This document shows positions 33,553 to 40,988 of a stretch of 52,423 nt of DNA, piece after piece. A program made the translations under genes and the position numbers. The first letter of the stretch is position 1, and each line of letters starts with the position of its first letter. The stretch is from Desmonostoc vinosum HA7617-LM4 (GTDB lineage Bacteria > Cyanobacteriota > Cyanobacteriia > Cyanobacteriales > Nostocaceae), in the NCBI GenBank assembly GCA_019359515.1, contig JAHHHC010000045.1:1-52423 (forward strand). Reading direction: 5' to 3'. The notes under the pieces were generated by a model. It did no database searches. It was not told the origin of the DNA and saw only the letters and a program-made list of their open reading frames with translations.

Positions 33553-34347
33553 TCAGGTAATAGGTGCTAATTGCTGAATTTGATTTGGGGTTAATTGTTG
33601 TACATTATTTAACACTAATGCTGCACCTGCTGCTATTAGTGTTTGACTATAAGCCTCAGCACGCGCTGCTGTTTCTTGCACATGTGGCGGCAATACTCCA
33701 ATACCAATCCAAGTATGAGCAGGATCTAACTGTCGTGCTTTCTCCACTGTATACATATCGGCTACGGTATCGCCTACATATAATACTGTCGATGTTTTCT
33801 CAAGCCCATTTTCTAACAAATCAACAGTGGCTAAAAGTCCGGTAGGATCTGGTTTACCTGGTGCATCTTCCATCGCAATCAACACAGGGGACTGTAAACC
33901 AATACGTTTTTCCAAAACATAGTTAGCAGAGGCACGAGTTGCACCACTAAAAAATCCCCAAGCAATCCCCGCTTGTGTAAGTTGTTCTAAGTAATCTAGT
34001 TGTAATAATAAAGGTTCATGACAAATATAGCCCGTCATTCTATCTGGTTCTGGGCCTCGGTAACGGGATTGAAAAAATGCCACAATTTGGTTGTAGTCGA
34101 GTTGCAGTTGTTCGCGTGTCTGTCCTTGAGTGGCAAAATAACGATAAATTAATTCTTGTGACGCTTCCCAATCGTTATTCCAGACGCCCTCAGACTTCAG
34201 TTGGTCGATATCTAGTGGTGTTGGACGATACGCTTGAGTAGTAAAATACTCTACAGTATCCGCGATCGCTCGACGATAAGAGCCACTAACATCGCGGATA
34301 ACGCCATCAATATCAAAAACTGCGATCGCTCTTATTTGTTCAGTCAT
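33553..34347 (-). CDS. HAD-superfamily phosphatase (cyanobacterial/plastid subfamily)
   Basis: A 264-residue HAD hydrolase. Motif I is FDIDGVIRD, with nucleophile D12 and D14. Motif II is in WGFFSGATRASANYVL, the motif III Lys in MEDAPGKPDP and motif IV in LYVGDTVADMYTV. The cap includes SEGVWNNDWEASQELIYRYF. The overall pattern fits the TIGR01548-like family of HAD phosphatases found in cyanobacteria and plants. The substrate is unknown. The start ATG follows directly on good context (MTEQIRAIAVFDIDG). It is convergent with the pseudogene. Confidence 0.88.
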   Translation of the reverse strand: MTEQIRAIAVFDIDGVIRDVSGSYRRAIADTVEYFTTQAYRPTPLDIDQLKSEGVWNNDWEASQELIYRYFATQGQTREQLQLDYNQIVAFFQSRYRGPEPDRMTGYICHEPLLLQLDYLEQLTQAGIAWGFFSGATRASANYVLEKRIGLQSPVLIAMEDAPGKPDPTGLLATVDLLENGLEKTSTVLYVGDTVADMYTVEKARQLDPAHTWIGIGVLPPHVQETAARAEAYSQTLIAAGAALVLNNVQQLTPNQIQQLAPIT

Positions 34348-34614
34348 AGAATCAACGCAAATTAAGTTATTTCTCCATCATCCCTCTTTTAGGCAGTGAG
34401 CTTGTGGTTGATTCTACCAAAAACCATCCCAGCGCCAAGTTGCGCTCAAAACTATTCCCCACACTTCGATTACTTCGACTACGCTCAGTGCAAGTTCCCC
34501 ACTCCCCACTCCCCACTCCCCATTCCCTCTTTTTGTAATTTGGTAAGGTATTGCGTTAAAATAAGCGATCGCTATCTCAGTTAAGTAATACCCGGAAAAT
34601 CCCCGGAGGTGTGT
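34348..34614. other. Intergenic with heptamer repeats and the PSRP-3 leader
   Basis: Heptamer runs (CCCCACTCCCCACTCC) lie at 34497-34521 and a HIP1 site at about 34565-34572. The ribosome site GGAGG at 34605-34609 belongs to the PSRP-3 gene. No gene is seen. Confidence 0.5.
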
Positions 34615-34914
34615 TTGTCCAAGTTTATTTTAAAAATTCTTTGGCTAGACGAGAACGTCGCTTTAGCCGTTGATCAAGTTGTCGGTAAAGGTACAAGTCC
34701 TTTGACGAAGTACTTTTTTTGGCCCAGAAATGACGCCTGGGAAGAGTTAAAAAAAGAACTAGAGTCAAAGCACTGGATTAGTGACCTCGACCGCGTTGAG
34801 TTGCTCAATAAAGCCACAGAAGTGATTAACTACTGGCAAGAGGAAGGCAGAAACCGTCCGATGGCTGAAGCTCAGCTGAAATTTCCGGAAGTTGCCTTTA
34901 CAGGTAGCGCATGA
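34615..34914 (+). CDS. ycf65: 30S ribosomal protein PSRP-3/Ycf65
   Basis: A 99-residue plastid-specific-type 30S protein: [53 protein letters not shown] and the end [16 protein letters not shown]. It is typical of cyanobacteria and chloroplasts and binds the small ribosomal subunit. I choose TTG 34615 (MSKFILK): GGAGG ends 5 bases upstream, and family members begin this way. The GTG at 34609 overlaps the Shine-Dalgarno itself. A terminator follows. It is monocistronic. Confidence 0.93.
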   Translation: MSKFILKILWLDENVALAVDQVVGKGTSPLTKYFFWPRNDAWEELKKELESKHWISDLDRVELLNKATEVINYWQEEGRNRPMAEAQLKFPEVAFTGSA

Positions 34915-34966
34915 TACTACACAGTTTTCTCAACTGAACTGAGGACGACTGCTGAAACCTAAAACC

Positions 34967-35022
34967 AAACCGCCCATGCATAACTTGAAAAAGTTTCTAC
35001 TAAGTTGTATTGTGGGCGGTTT
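34967..35022 (+). terminator. Terminator after PSRP-3
   Basis: A 10-bp inverted repeat AAACCGCCCA / TGGGCGGTTT with a 36-base loop, followed by TTTC. Confidence 0.65.
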
Positions 35023-35099
35023 TTCAATATTTGAAGATTGACTATTCCTCAGTTCAAAAAGATAATAAAAGAAAGTAAGAATATTTGATTTTCTAACTT

Positions 35100-35396
35100 A
35101 TGCCTTTACCAGAAAACTCAACCAGTAAAATTGGCAAAAAGGGTGTGGTAGTCATTCCCGCGTATCTTAGACGACGGTTTGGGTTAGAGGAAGGGTCATT
35201 AATCATTACTGAAGAGACAGCACAGGGGATTTTAATTCGTCCTGCGGTAGCCCTTCCGATTGAAATCTACACCTCTGAACGTCGAGCAGAGTTTTTACTG
35301 TCCAATGCAACTAATGAGGAAGAGTACCAAGCAGCCCGCTCCGAGGTAATTGCAATGGGGCTAAATCCCGATGAAATTCAACACCATAGACCTTAA
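35100..35396 (+). CDS. AbrB/SpoVT-type antitoxin
   Basis: A 98-residue protein. The N-terminal swapped-hairpin DNA-binding domain covers about residues 8-50: SKIGKKGVVVIPAYLRRRFG, LEEGSLIITEETAQGILIRP. The C-terminal half (AEFLLSNATNEEEYQAARSEV) is the toxin-neutralising region. The gene ends 5 bases before a PIN-domain gene, the classic antitoxin-toxin (VapBC-type) order. It should bind and repress the shared promoter in the roughly 75 bases before it. Because the toxin gene is interrupted, the antitoxin may now act alone. Confidence 0.88.
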   Translation: MPLPENSTSKIGKKGVVVIPAYLRRRFGLEEGSLIITEETAQGILIRPAVALPIEIYTSERRAEFLLSNATNEEEYQAARSEVIAMGLNPDEIQHHRP

Positions 35397-35401
35397 ATAC
35401 T

Positions 35402-35901
35402 ATGGAGCGGGTTTTTCTTGATGCCAACGTCCTGTTTTCTGCTGCCTATAAAAGTACCCGGCTAAGGCTTCTCTGGAGACTACCGGATGTTCAGCTAATC
35501 TCCTCTGCTTATGCTGTTAGGGAAGCAGAGCTAAACCTTGAGCAGATAAGACCAGAAGCCCTCAGTGAGCTTACAGAACTGTTAAAAAAAGTAGAAATCG
35601 TCATTACTATCAATTTAGAACCACTTCTGCCATCAATTTCTCTTGTAGAGAAGGATGTTCCGATTCTTCAAGCTGCCATAGGTAGTAAGCTAAAAAACAT
35701 CTAAATTACATAATCAAATTAAATAAAACTCTTGTGGGGTGGGCATCTTGCCCGCCCTAATTATGCAAGTTATATGTGGAACAGCTTAAAGCAACCCATC
35801 TTCTAACCGGAGACATTAAACACTTTGGGAGCCTATTCGGTGTCACAGTTGAAGGAGTATTGATTCTACCTCCAGCTGAATACCTCAAAGGAAAGGAGTA
35901 A
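35402..35901 (+). pseudogene. PIN-domain (VapC-like) toxin interrupted by a MITE
   Basis: The first part encodes 95 residues of a PIN RNase: MERVFLDANVLFSAAY with D7, AVREAELN with the Glu, and LVEKDVPILQAAI with D85. A 99-bp MITE plus a TA duplication (35688-35788) then interrupts the frame, which stops in the MITE at 35702-35704. After it, THLLTGDIKHFGSLFG (last catalytic Asp), VTVEGVLILPPAEYLKGKE and a stop follow. Removing the MITE and one TA leaves 399 bases, exactly 133 codons and in frame, so the decay is recent and clean. As it stands the product lacks the fourth acidic residue. Confidence 0.92.
35688..35786. mobile_element. 99-bp MITE, copy B, inside the PIN toxin gene
   Basis: Identical to copy A (30281-30379). 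TA target duplication at 35686-35687 and 35787-35788. The terminal repeats are imperfect (AGCT-n5-ACAT-n-TAA). The central GTGGGGTGGGCATCTTGCCC can fold. Confidence 0.92.
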
Positions 35902-35913
35902 ACTATATTCCAA

Positions 35914-35940
35914 AAACTCCACCCACAAGGGGTGGAGTTT
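35914..35940. terminator. Bidirectional hairpin terminator
   Basis: A perfect 11-bp stem AAACTCCACCC / GGGTGGAGTTT with a 5-base loop, lying between the convergent PIN and ABC transporter genes. It ends in TTTA on the plus side, with an A-run on the other side. Confidence 0.7.
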
Positions 35941-35962
35941 AGCTCAAACCAGTTTATAACGT

Positions 35963-37780
35963 TTAACTCAAGAGTTCTCCTGTTTCTTGGAGGGAGTGCA
36001 AGCGGCGGTAAATGCCTTCGTGACGCAACAGTTCATCATGACTACCCACTTCCACAATCTTTCCTTGGTCTAGAACCACAATCTTATCGGCTTCCCGGAC
36101 TGTACTCAGGCGGTGAGCAATGACAATTGTGGTGCGAGTTCCCTGAATTGAGCGCATTGCTAGCTGAATTGAACGCTCAGACTCGTAATCTAAGCTAGAG
36201 GTAGCTTCGTCAAAAACTAGTACATCCGGTTCGACTAACAACGCCCTAGCAATTCCTAAACGTTGTCTTTGTCCTCCAGATAATCTCACACCGCGTTCCC
36301 CAACGACGGTGTAATAACCTTGGGGTAGGTGTTGCACTACTTCATCAACTCTGGCAATTCTACAAGCTTCTTGAACTTGCTCAAAACTAGCATTTGGTTT
36401 GCCATAGGTCAGATTGTCCAACACAGTACCGTTAAAAACGTCTACTTCTTGGTGGACGATCGCCAATCTCCGTCTATACTTACCCACATCTAATGTGCGA
36501 ATATCTTGACCATCGATTAATATTTGCCCTGTTTGAGGTTCAAAATATCGCAATAGCAATTTGACTAAGGTAGACTTACCAGAACCAGAACGACCTACTA
36601 AAGCCACTGTTTGGTATGGCTCAATCAGTAAGTTAATATCTTGCAAAACTGGACGACCTTCATCATACCCAAAACTAACGTGAGATAATTCAATTTTTCC
36701 TGTAAATTGATATGGTAATTCTGCTTGATTTTCTTCTAAAAGACCAATTGCATCTTTACCAATTGGTTCTTGGAGAAATTCGTGAAACCGAATCATCGAA
36801 GAATAACGACGGGCAAAAACTTCCGCCAAGGTGGTAATAGGTTCTAACTCAGCATATGCCATGCTCGAAAGAGTTAAGGTCATAACAAAATGACCCAAGG
36901 AAATTTTACCGTCTACTGTTGCAGCTAGAGTTAAACCCAGAATCATAAACACGCAAAACTGAATTATGGTTCTTTGCCAAGTACCAAGTTTCGTATAACC
37001 TTTGTGAATACGATAATTAAGTACCTTGAACTCACGCTCCAAACGGAGATTTTGCCGTTCTAATTCTTTGGCTTCTGTGGCAAATGCTTTGACAGTTTTG
37101 ATGTTGGTAATCAACTCGGAAGTCCGGCTTTCGGTGTCTTCAGAGTATTTATCTAAATGACTTTCGTAGGAAATTAGCTGTTGTAAATCCTTCAAACTAA
37201 AGCTGAGAATAATTGCAAAAGAAATCAGATATAAAAGTGCAATTCGCCATTCAATCACTAAGATAAATACAAAAATTCCCAACACTCGAAATAGTTTGGG
37301 AATTAGCTGTCCGGCGATTTCTGGATACGTCCAAGTGTGGTTGGCAATTCCTCTAGCTACTCGTCCGGCAATCCTTCCAGGGTTGTTTTCGTCATAAAAT
37401 TCCAGTGGCAGGGTTAAAATTTTGGCAATGGCTGTTTTGCTTTTATTTCGACGTGCCCTAAATGATATATCCCAGTGAAACCAATTAGTTAACCAAGGCT
37501 GTGTTGGTGCCTTGACTACGGTGACAAGGAAAACTAAACCCAGTAATAAACCTAGAGATAGAGGTTTATTCACTGGATAATTAGTAAGGTTAGCAAAAGT
37601 TGCGATCGCTCTTTGCAGAGGTTTGTCCAACGGTTGATTAGACAAAACGTTTAAAATCTGACCAATCGCATAAGGGACAACTAAATCAATAATTTCGTAA
37701 ATGATCGATGCTGTAATACTGAAAATACTCAACTTCCAGTCAGAACGATAGTAATCGAGTAGATCTCGAAATTTTGCCAT
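35963..37780 (-). CDS. ABC transporter, fused permease-ATPase
   Basis: A 605-residue half-transporter of the MsbA/lipid-or-drug exporter type. Start ATG 37778-37780 (MAKFRDLLDYYRSDWKLS), with GGAAAGG upstream; a further ATG at 37795 adds five residues. The transmembrane domain occupies about 1-320, then the ATPase: Walker A VGRSGSGKST, Q-loop IVHQEVDVFNG, signature LSGGQRQRLGIARALL, Walker B VLVFDEATSSLDYES and H-loop IAHRLSTVREAD. All catalytic motifs are intact. The substrate cannot be read from the sequence. It is monocistronic and convergent with the toxin-antitoxin pair. Confidence 0.87.
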   Translation of the reverse strand: MAKFRDLLDYYRSDWKLSIFSITASIIYEIIDLVVPYAIGQILNVLSNQPLDKPLQRAIATFANLTNYPVNKPLSLGLLLGLVFLVTVVKAPTQPWLTNWFHWDISFRARRNKSKTAIAKILTLPLEFYDENNPGRIAGRVARGIANHTWTYPEIAGQLIPKLFRVLGIFVFILVIEWRIALLYLISFAIILSFSLKDLQQLISYESHLDKYSEDTESRTSELITNIKTVKAFATEAKELERQNLRLEREFKVLNYRIHKGYTKLGTWQRTIIQFCVFMILGLTLAATVDGKISLGHFVMTLTLSSMAYAELEPITTLAEVFARRYSSMIRFHEFLQEPIGKDAIGLLEENQAELPYQFTGKIELSHVSFGYDEGRPVLQDINLLIEPYQTVALVGRSGSGKSTLVKLLLRYFEPQTGQILIDGQDIRTLDVGKYRRRLAIVHQEVDVFNGTVLDNLTYGKPNASFEQVQEACRIARVDEVVQHLPQGYYTVVGERGVRLSGGQRQRLGIARALLVEPDVLVFDEATSSLDYESERSIQLAMRSIQGTRTTIVIAHRLSTVREADKIVVLDQGKIVEVGSHDELLRHEGIYRRLHSLQETGELLS

Positions 37781-38305
37781 GATGCACCTTTCCAAGAGCG
37801 CGATCGTTAGCTTGGAACTTATATACTACACGCATACTACAAAATAGTCAACAAACTAATGATGATTTAAGAATTTGCGTCAATTAATCATTAGCGCGTC
37901 CCTGCGTCAGCTTCAATTATCCCATTGTTCAGCAATGCTGTTTTCTCTTAATTTCAACGCTCTGCCTAGCGAATGATATATTTCTAACCACAGATAAAAT
38001 TAACTTCATTCTACAGGTCGATTCAGGCGTTAGCGTTTCGCAAGTAAAAATATAACTGGTGAACGTTGAATGAAGAAATCATCAAGCGCAAAGATTTTTG
38101 ATAACTCAGGGCTGATTTCCACCTTGATAAATTATAGAATCAATGCGAGAAGATAACGATATTTTCTTCTAATGGTTCAACGATTTTTCGCTCCAAGATG
38201 GTGACAAATGAACAATTGAATTAGTTAAATTAACTAGTTCCAAACAGGAGTTCCCCTCTTCAGGATAAAGTTCTGCGTTGTTAATACTGTTATCGAGGAT
38301 TTGAA
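37781..38305. other. Intergenic region between divergent genes
   Basis: No gene. AT-rich promoter region for the ABC transporter (minus) and the low-temperature-induced-type gene (plus). GAGG lies 8 bases before the ATG at 38306. I see no clear repeat. Confidence 0.4.
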
Positions 38306-38665
38306 ATGAAAGTTATTGCATCTGTTTTATCTATCTTACGTCCAGTACGGTTTCTAGTTGTCGCTTTTACCTGTGCCTTACTATTGTTATCGACTGCGTT
38401 ACCTGCCTCTGCTATCGATAGCTATCAAAGCAAGCCTACAGAAGGTACTACACAATTACTTGAAACTCAGCGCAAAACTGACGAAATTGCTAAGTCTGCA
38501 CCTCCTGGATTGAAGAAAGTGCAAGAGGAATCTAACAAGGGACTCAACGAGGTTCAAGGTGATGCGGATGTTGACAAAATGAAGCGTCCCGAAAATTCGC
38601 AAAGTGCAACTTCAGTGGAAGATAACGTAAAGAATTTGTTAGAAAAAGTGACAGGTAACAAATAA
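38306..38665 (+). CDS. Low-temperature-induced-type exported protein
   Basis: A 119-residue protein resembling the Nostoc/Anabaena low-temperature-induced (Lti46.2-like) small exported proteins. A signal peptide covers about residues 1-36 (RFLVVAFTCALLLLSTALPASA, cleavage after ASA). The mature part is hydrophilic: PTEGTTQLLETQRKTDEIAK, then a Lys/Glu/Asn-rich helix ending VEDNVKNLLEKVTGNK. Location in periplasm or thylakoid lumen is inferred. Function unknown; stress association is known only for relatives. A clear terminator follows. Dps and a stress-protein gene lie downstream on the same strand. Confidence 0.75.
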   Translation: MKVIASVLSILRPVRFLVVAFTCALLLLSTALPASAIDSYQSKPTEGTTQLLETQRKTDEIAKSAPPGLKKVQEESNKGLNEVQGDADVDKMKRPENSQSATSVEDNVKNLLEKVTGNK

Positions 38666-38703
38666 TAGAATCAATAGGCTCTTAACCTGTCTGTAAGAAT
38701 AAT

Positions 38704-38729
38704 GGGTAATTGTGAAAAGGCAATTACCC
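38704..38729 (+). terminator. Rho-independent terminator
   Basis: A 9-bp stem GGGTAATTG / CAATTACCC with an 8-base loop and TTTTAATTT after it, 38 bases past the preceding stop. Confidence 0.75.
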
Positions 38730-38921
38730 ATTTTAATTTGATAGTTTCAGATAGACCTAATTATTTTAGTTAGATTACCATCTATTATATTTTTACTTGA
38801 GGCGTACGATAAAATCTGCCTTTAGTCAACGATTATTTGTGAATCATCTTTCCTTTGATTGATGTTCATTATGTATGAAATCGGAGAAACTGTAAACAAG
38901 TTTGCTTAGGAATAAAGAACA

Positions 38922-39461
38922 ATGCGTGCAATAAACATTGGTTTGACAGAAGAACAGCGTCAAGGTGTAATTAATCTGTTGAATCAAGATTTAGCAGATT
39001 CCTATCTACTGTTAGTAAAAACTAAGAAGTATCATTGGGATGTTGTCGGCCCTCAATTCCGTACCCTACATCAGTTATGGGAGGAACAATATGAACAGCT
39101 GACTGCAAATATTGATGCTTTAGCAGAACGGGTTCGTACTTTAGGTGGGTATCCGGTTGGTACAATGGAGGGATTTCTCAAGATTGCTACCCTCAAAGAA
39201 CATGCTGGTAAAGTTCCTACAGCAACTGAGATGGTAGCTAATCTAGTAGATAACCACGAGCAGGTTATTCGCAACTTAAGAGAACATGTAGATCAGTCTA
39301 GTGAGCAATTCCATGATGAAGGTACTGCTGACTTCTTGACTGGATTGATGGAAGAACATGAAGAAATTGCTTGGATGCTACGCTCATTTATTGAAGGGCA
39401 AGCAGTAGAACCAAGTGGCACACAGCCAGCCAAAGAAACTAAAACTCCAGTAGGCGTGTAA
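38922..39461 (+). CDS. dps: Dps-family ferritin-like protein
   Basis: A 179-residue Dps, a dodecameric ferroxidase that stores iron and protects DNA from peroxide. The ferroxidase segment at about residues 34-66 reads KTKKYHWDVVGPQFRTLHQLW then EEQYEQLTANIDALAERV, giving inter-subunit His (H38, H50) and Glu/Asp ligands. The four-helix pattern continues through HEQVIRNLREHVDQ and DFLTGLMEEHEEIAWMLRSF. A C-terminal tail (EPSGTQPAKETKTP) is polar and disordered. AGGA precedes the ATG by 10 bases. Expression under oxidative stress or iron is known for the family. Confidence 0.95.
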   Translation: MRAINIGLTEEQRQGVINLLNQDLADSYLLLVKTKKYHWDVVGPQFRTLHQLWEEQYEQLTANIDALAERVRTLGGYPVGTMEGFLKIATLKEHAGKVPTATEMVANLVDNHEQVIRNLREHVDQSSEQFHDEGTADFLTGLMEEHEEIAWMLRSFIEGQAVEPSGTQPAKETKTPVGV

Positions 39462-39531
39462 TCGACAGTGTTGAGTCGAAAGACTTATAGAAGTAGGGGT
39501 TTCTAACTCCTGGAGGGAACAGGAAATAGCG

Positions 39532-39568
39532 CAAAGTATGATCCGAGGAAAACTCGGATCATACTTTG
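39532..39568. terminator. Long perfect hairpin after dps
   Basis: A 16-bp perfect stem CAAAGTATGATCCGAG / CTCGGATCATACTTTG with a 5-base loop, 71 bases after the dps stop. It is unusually stable for a terminator and lacks a T-run, so it may also be a repeat or RNA element. Confidence 0.6.
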
Positions 39569-39590
39569 TAAGACGGAAAAACTCTTCCTC

Positions 39591-39661
39591 CGCAGTCGCT
39601 CCACTTGGGGAAACCCCAAGACTGCGCTGCTCGCAGTCGCTCCACTTGGGGAAACCCCAAG
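39591..39661. repeat. Tandem 30-bp direct repeat
   Basis: 39591-39620 and 39632-39661 are identical and each contains the palindrome CTTGGGGAAACCCCAAG. An 11-base spacer separates them. This is a small dispersed repeat of the Nostoc type. Confidence 0.8.
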
Positions 39662-39729
39662 TAGAGTAACTGCTATGTGTTCCCTTCTTTGATGAATGAC
39701 AAAAATATAAGATAATCAGGAGTGTTTAA

Positions 39730-40497
39730 GTGCCACAAGAATATAAAGCAGAACGTACAATCTCTGCTGTATTTAAAGAACAGAAGCAAGTTGATGATGT
39801 AATTCGACGTTTACTAGATAGAGGTGTGCCTAGAGATCACATTTCGGTGATGGGTAGAAACTTCCAGTCAGAAACTCGGATTGCTGGTTTTATTAGTAAA
39901 AAAGATGTAATTTTGGGAGGATTGAGAACAGGAGCTGTTTTTGGTTCCTTGTTTGGTTCTTTTCTCAGCTTACTCACAGGTGTGGGTGTATTATTTATTC
40001 CCTTTGTTGGCCCAATTGTTGCAGCAGGCCCGATTGGTGCGGTATTACTAGGAGCTGCTAGTGGTGCGATCGCAGGTAGTGCGGGTGCTGGTTTAGTATC
40101 GGTTCTCACTACATTAGGGATGCCAGAAGATAAAGCAGCTGTTTACCAAACTCGCTTGCAAGCTGGTGAATTTTTATTAATGGCAGAAGTTCCGAGCGAT
40201 CGCACCGGAGAATTTCAATTGTTACTAGAAAGTGCGGGTGGTGAAGAAATTCACACCAGCGAAAAAACCTTTGCTCGTCCTTGTCCAGGAATATGCAACA
40301 GTCCAGAGGATTTATCTCCTGAAGTTCGCGCTCATCTTTCGCAAGATGCCCAACGTACATTTATTGAGCGCTACAACACTACTTTCAAGGAAAAGAATGA
40401 CGAGTTTTCAGCTGAACAAGCCGCTTGGGAAGCAGTTCACCAACACTTTGATGAGGATGAAAACGGTGTTTGGTCAAAGGCTAAGGTTAGTGCTTGA
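39730..40497 (+). CDS. Glycine-zipper stress protein with C-terminal ChaB domain
   Basis: A 255-residue protein in two parts. The N-terminal part (about 1-170) has a general-stress-like ferredoxin-type region ([23 protein letters not shown] ... ISVMGR). A glycine-rich hydrophobic hairpin follows ([49 protein letters not shown]), which should insert in membranes. The C-terminal part (about 190-250) is a ChaB-type domain: [37 protein letters not shown]. The start is GTG 39730, with AGGAG 8 bases upstream. Relatives are salt- or stress-linked. Its position after dps suggests a stress context, but separate transcription is likely. Confidence 0.8.
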   Translation: MPQEYKAERTISAVFKEQKQVDDVIRRLLDRGVPRDHISVMGRNFQSETRIAGFISKKDVILGGLRTGAVFGSLFGSFLSLLTGVGVLFIPFVGPIVAAGPIGAVLLGAASGAIAGSAGAGLVSVLTTLGMPEDKAAVYQTRLQAGEFLLMAEVPSDRTGEFQLLLESAGGEEIHTSEKTFARPCPGICNSPEDLSPEVRAHLSQDAQRTFIERYNTTFKEKNDEFSAEQAAWEAVHQHFDEDENGVWSKAKVSA

Positions 40498-40706
40498 GCA
40501 AGTCCTGCGATAATTGTCAGTCCGCAAACCTTTTACACCATTTTTCAAAACACGGTGGCATTGTTGAGGGGGTTGTCTATTTCATTTGGCAGTTGCAGTG
40601 AGGTGAAATCCATACTATGTAGGCATTATACTCATTTTTCTTCTTTCTTTTTATCGAAAGCGGCTTTGGTAATGGGTAATGGGTAGTAGGCCTATTACCA
40701 ATGACC

Positions 40707-40738
40707 AAATTCCTCGCCCACAAGGGGGCGAGGAATTT
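40707..40738. terminator. Bidirectional hairpin terminator
   Basis: A 13-bp stem AAATTCCTCGCCC / GGGCGAGGAATTT with a 6-base loop, followed by TAATTAA. It is similar in form to the hairpin at 35914-35940. Confidence 0.65.
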
Positions 40739-40757
40739 TAATTAAGTCCCAATACTT

Positions 40758-40934
40758 AGATCTTGCACCTGCCCAATCTCCCGCCAGAGAATAAATTTTC
40801 GCTCTTATTAGGTCAAGTTCACTTAAGTGGACTAAAATCTATGCTTTTTGTGAGATTTAGTCCTCTTGAGAGGACTTTTGCTATTAGCCATAGGTTTCTA
40901 ACCTATGGCGGTTTTTGGGACTGGTGCAAGATAT
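40758..40934. mobile_element. Non-autonomous element (MITE-like) of about 175 bp
   Basis: Imperfect terminal inverted repeats: ATCTTGCACCTGCCCAA at 40760-40776 faces TTGGGACTGGTGCAAGAT at 40915-40932. Inside are two nested hairpins (CTTAAGTGGACTAAA / TTTAGTCCTCTTGAG and ATAGGTTTCTAACCTAT). No coding capacity. Confidence 0.6.
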
Positions 40935-40988
40935 CAGAATAGGAATAAGAGTGATTCAGGCTCGTTCATGTCTCCAACGAGCCTATTA

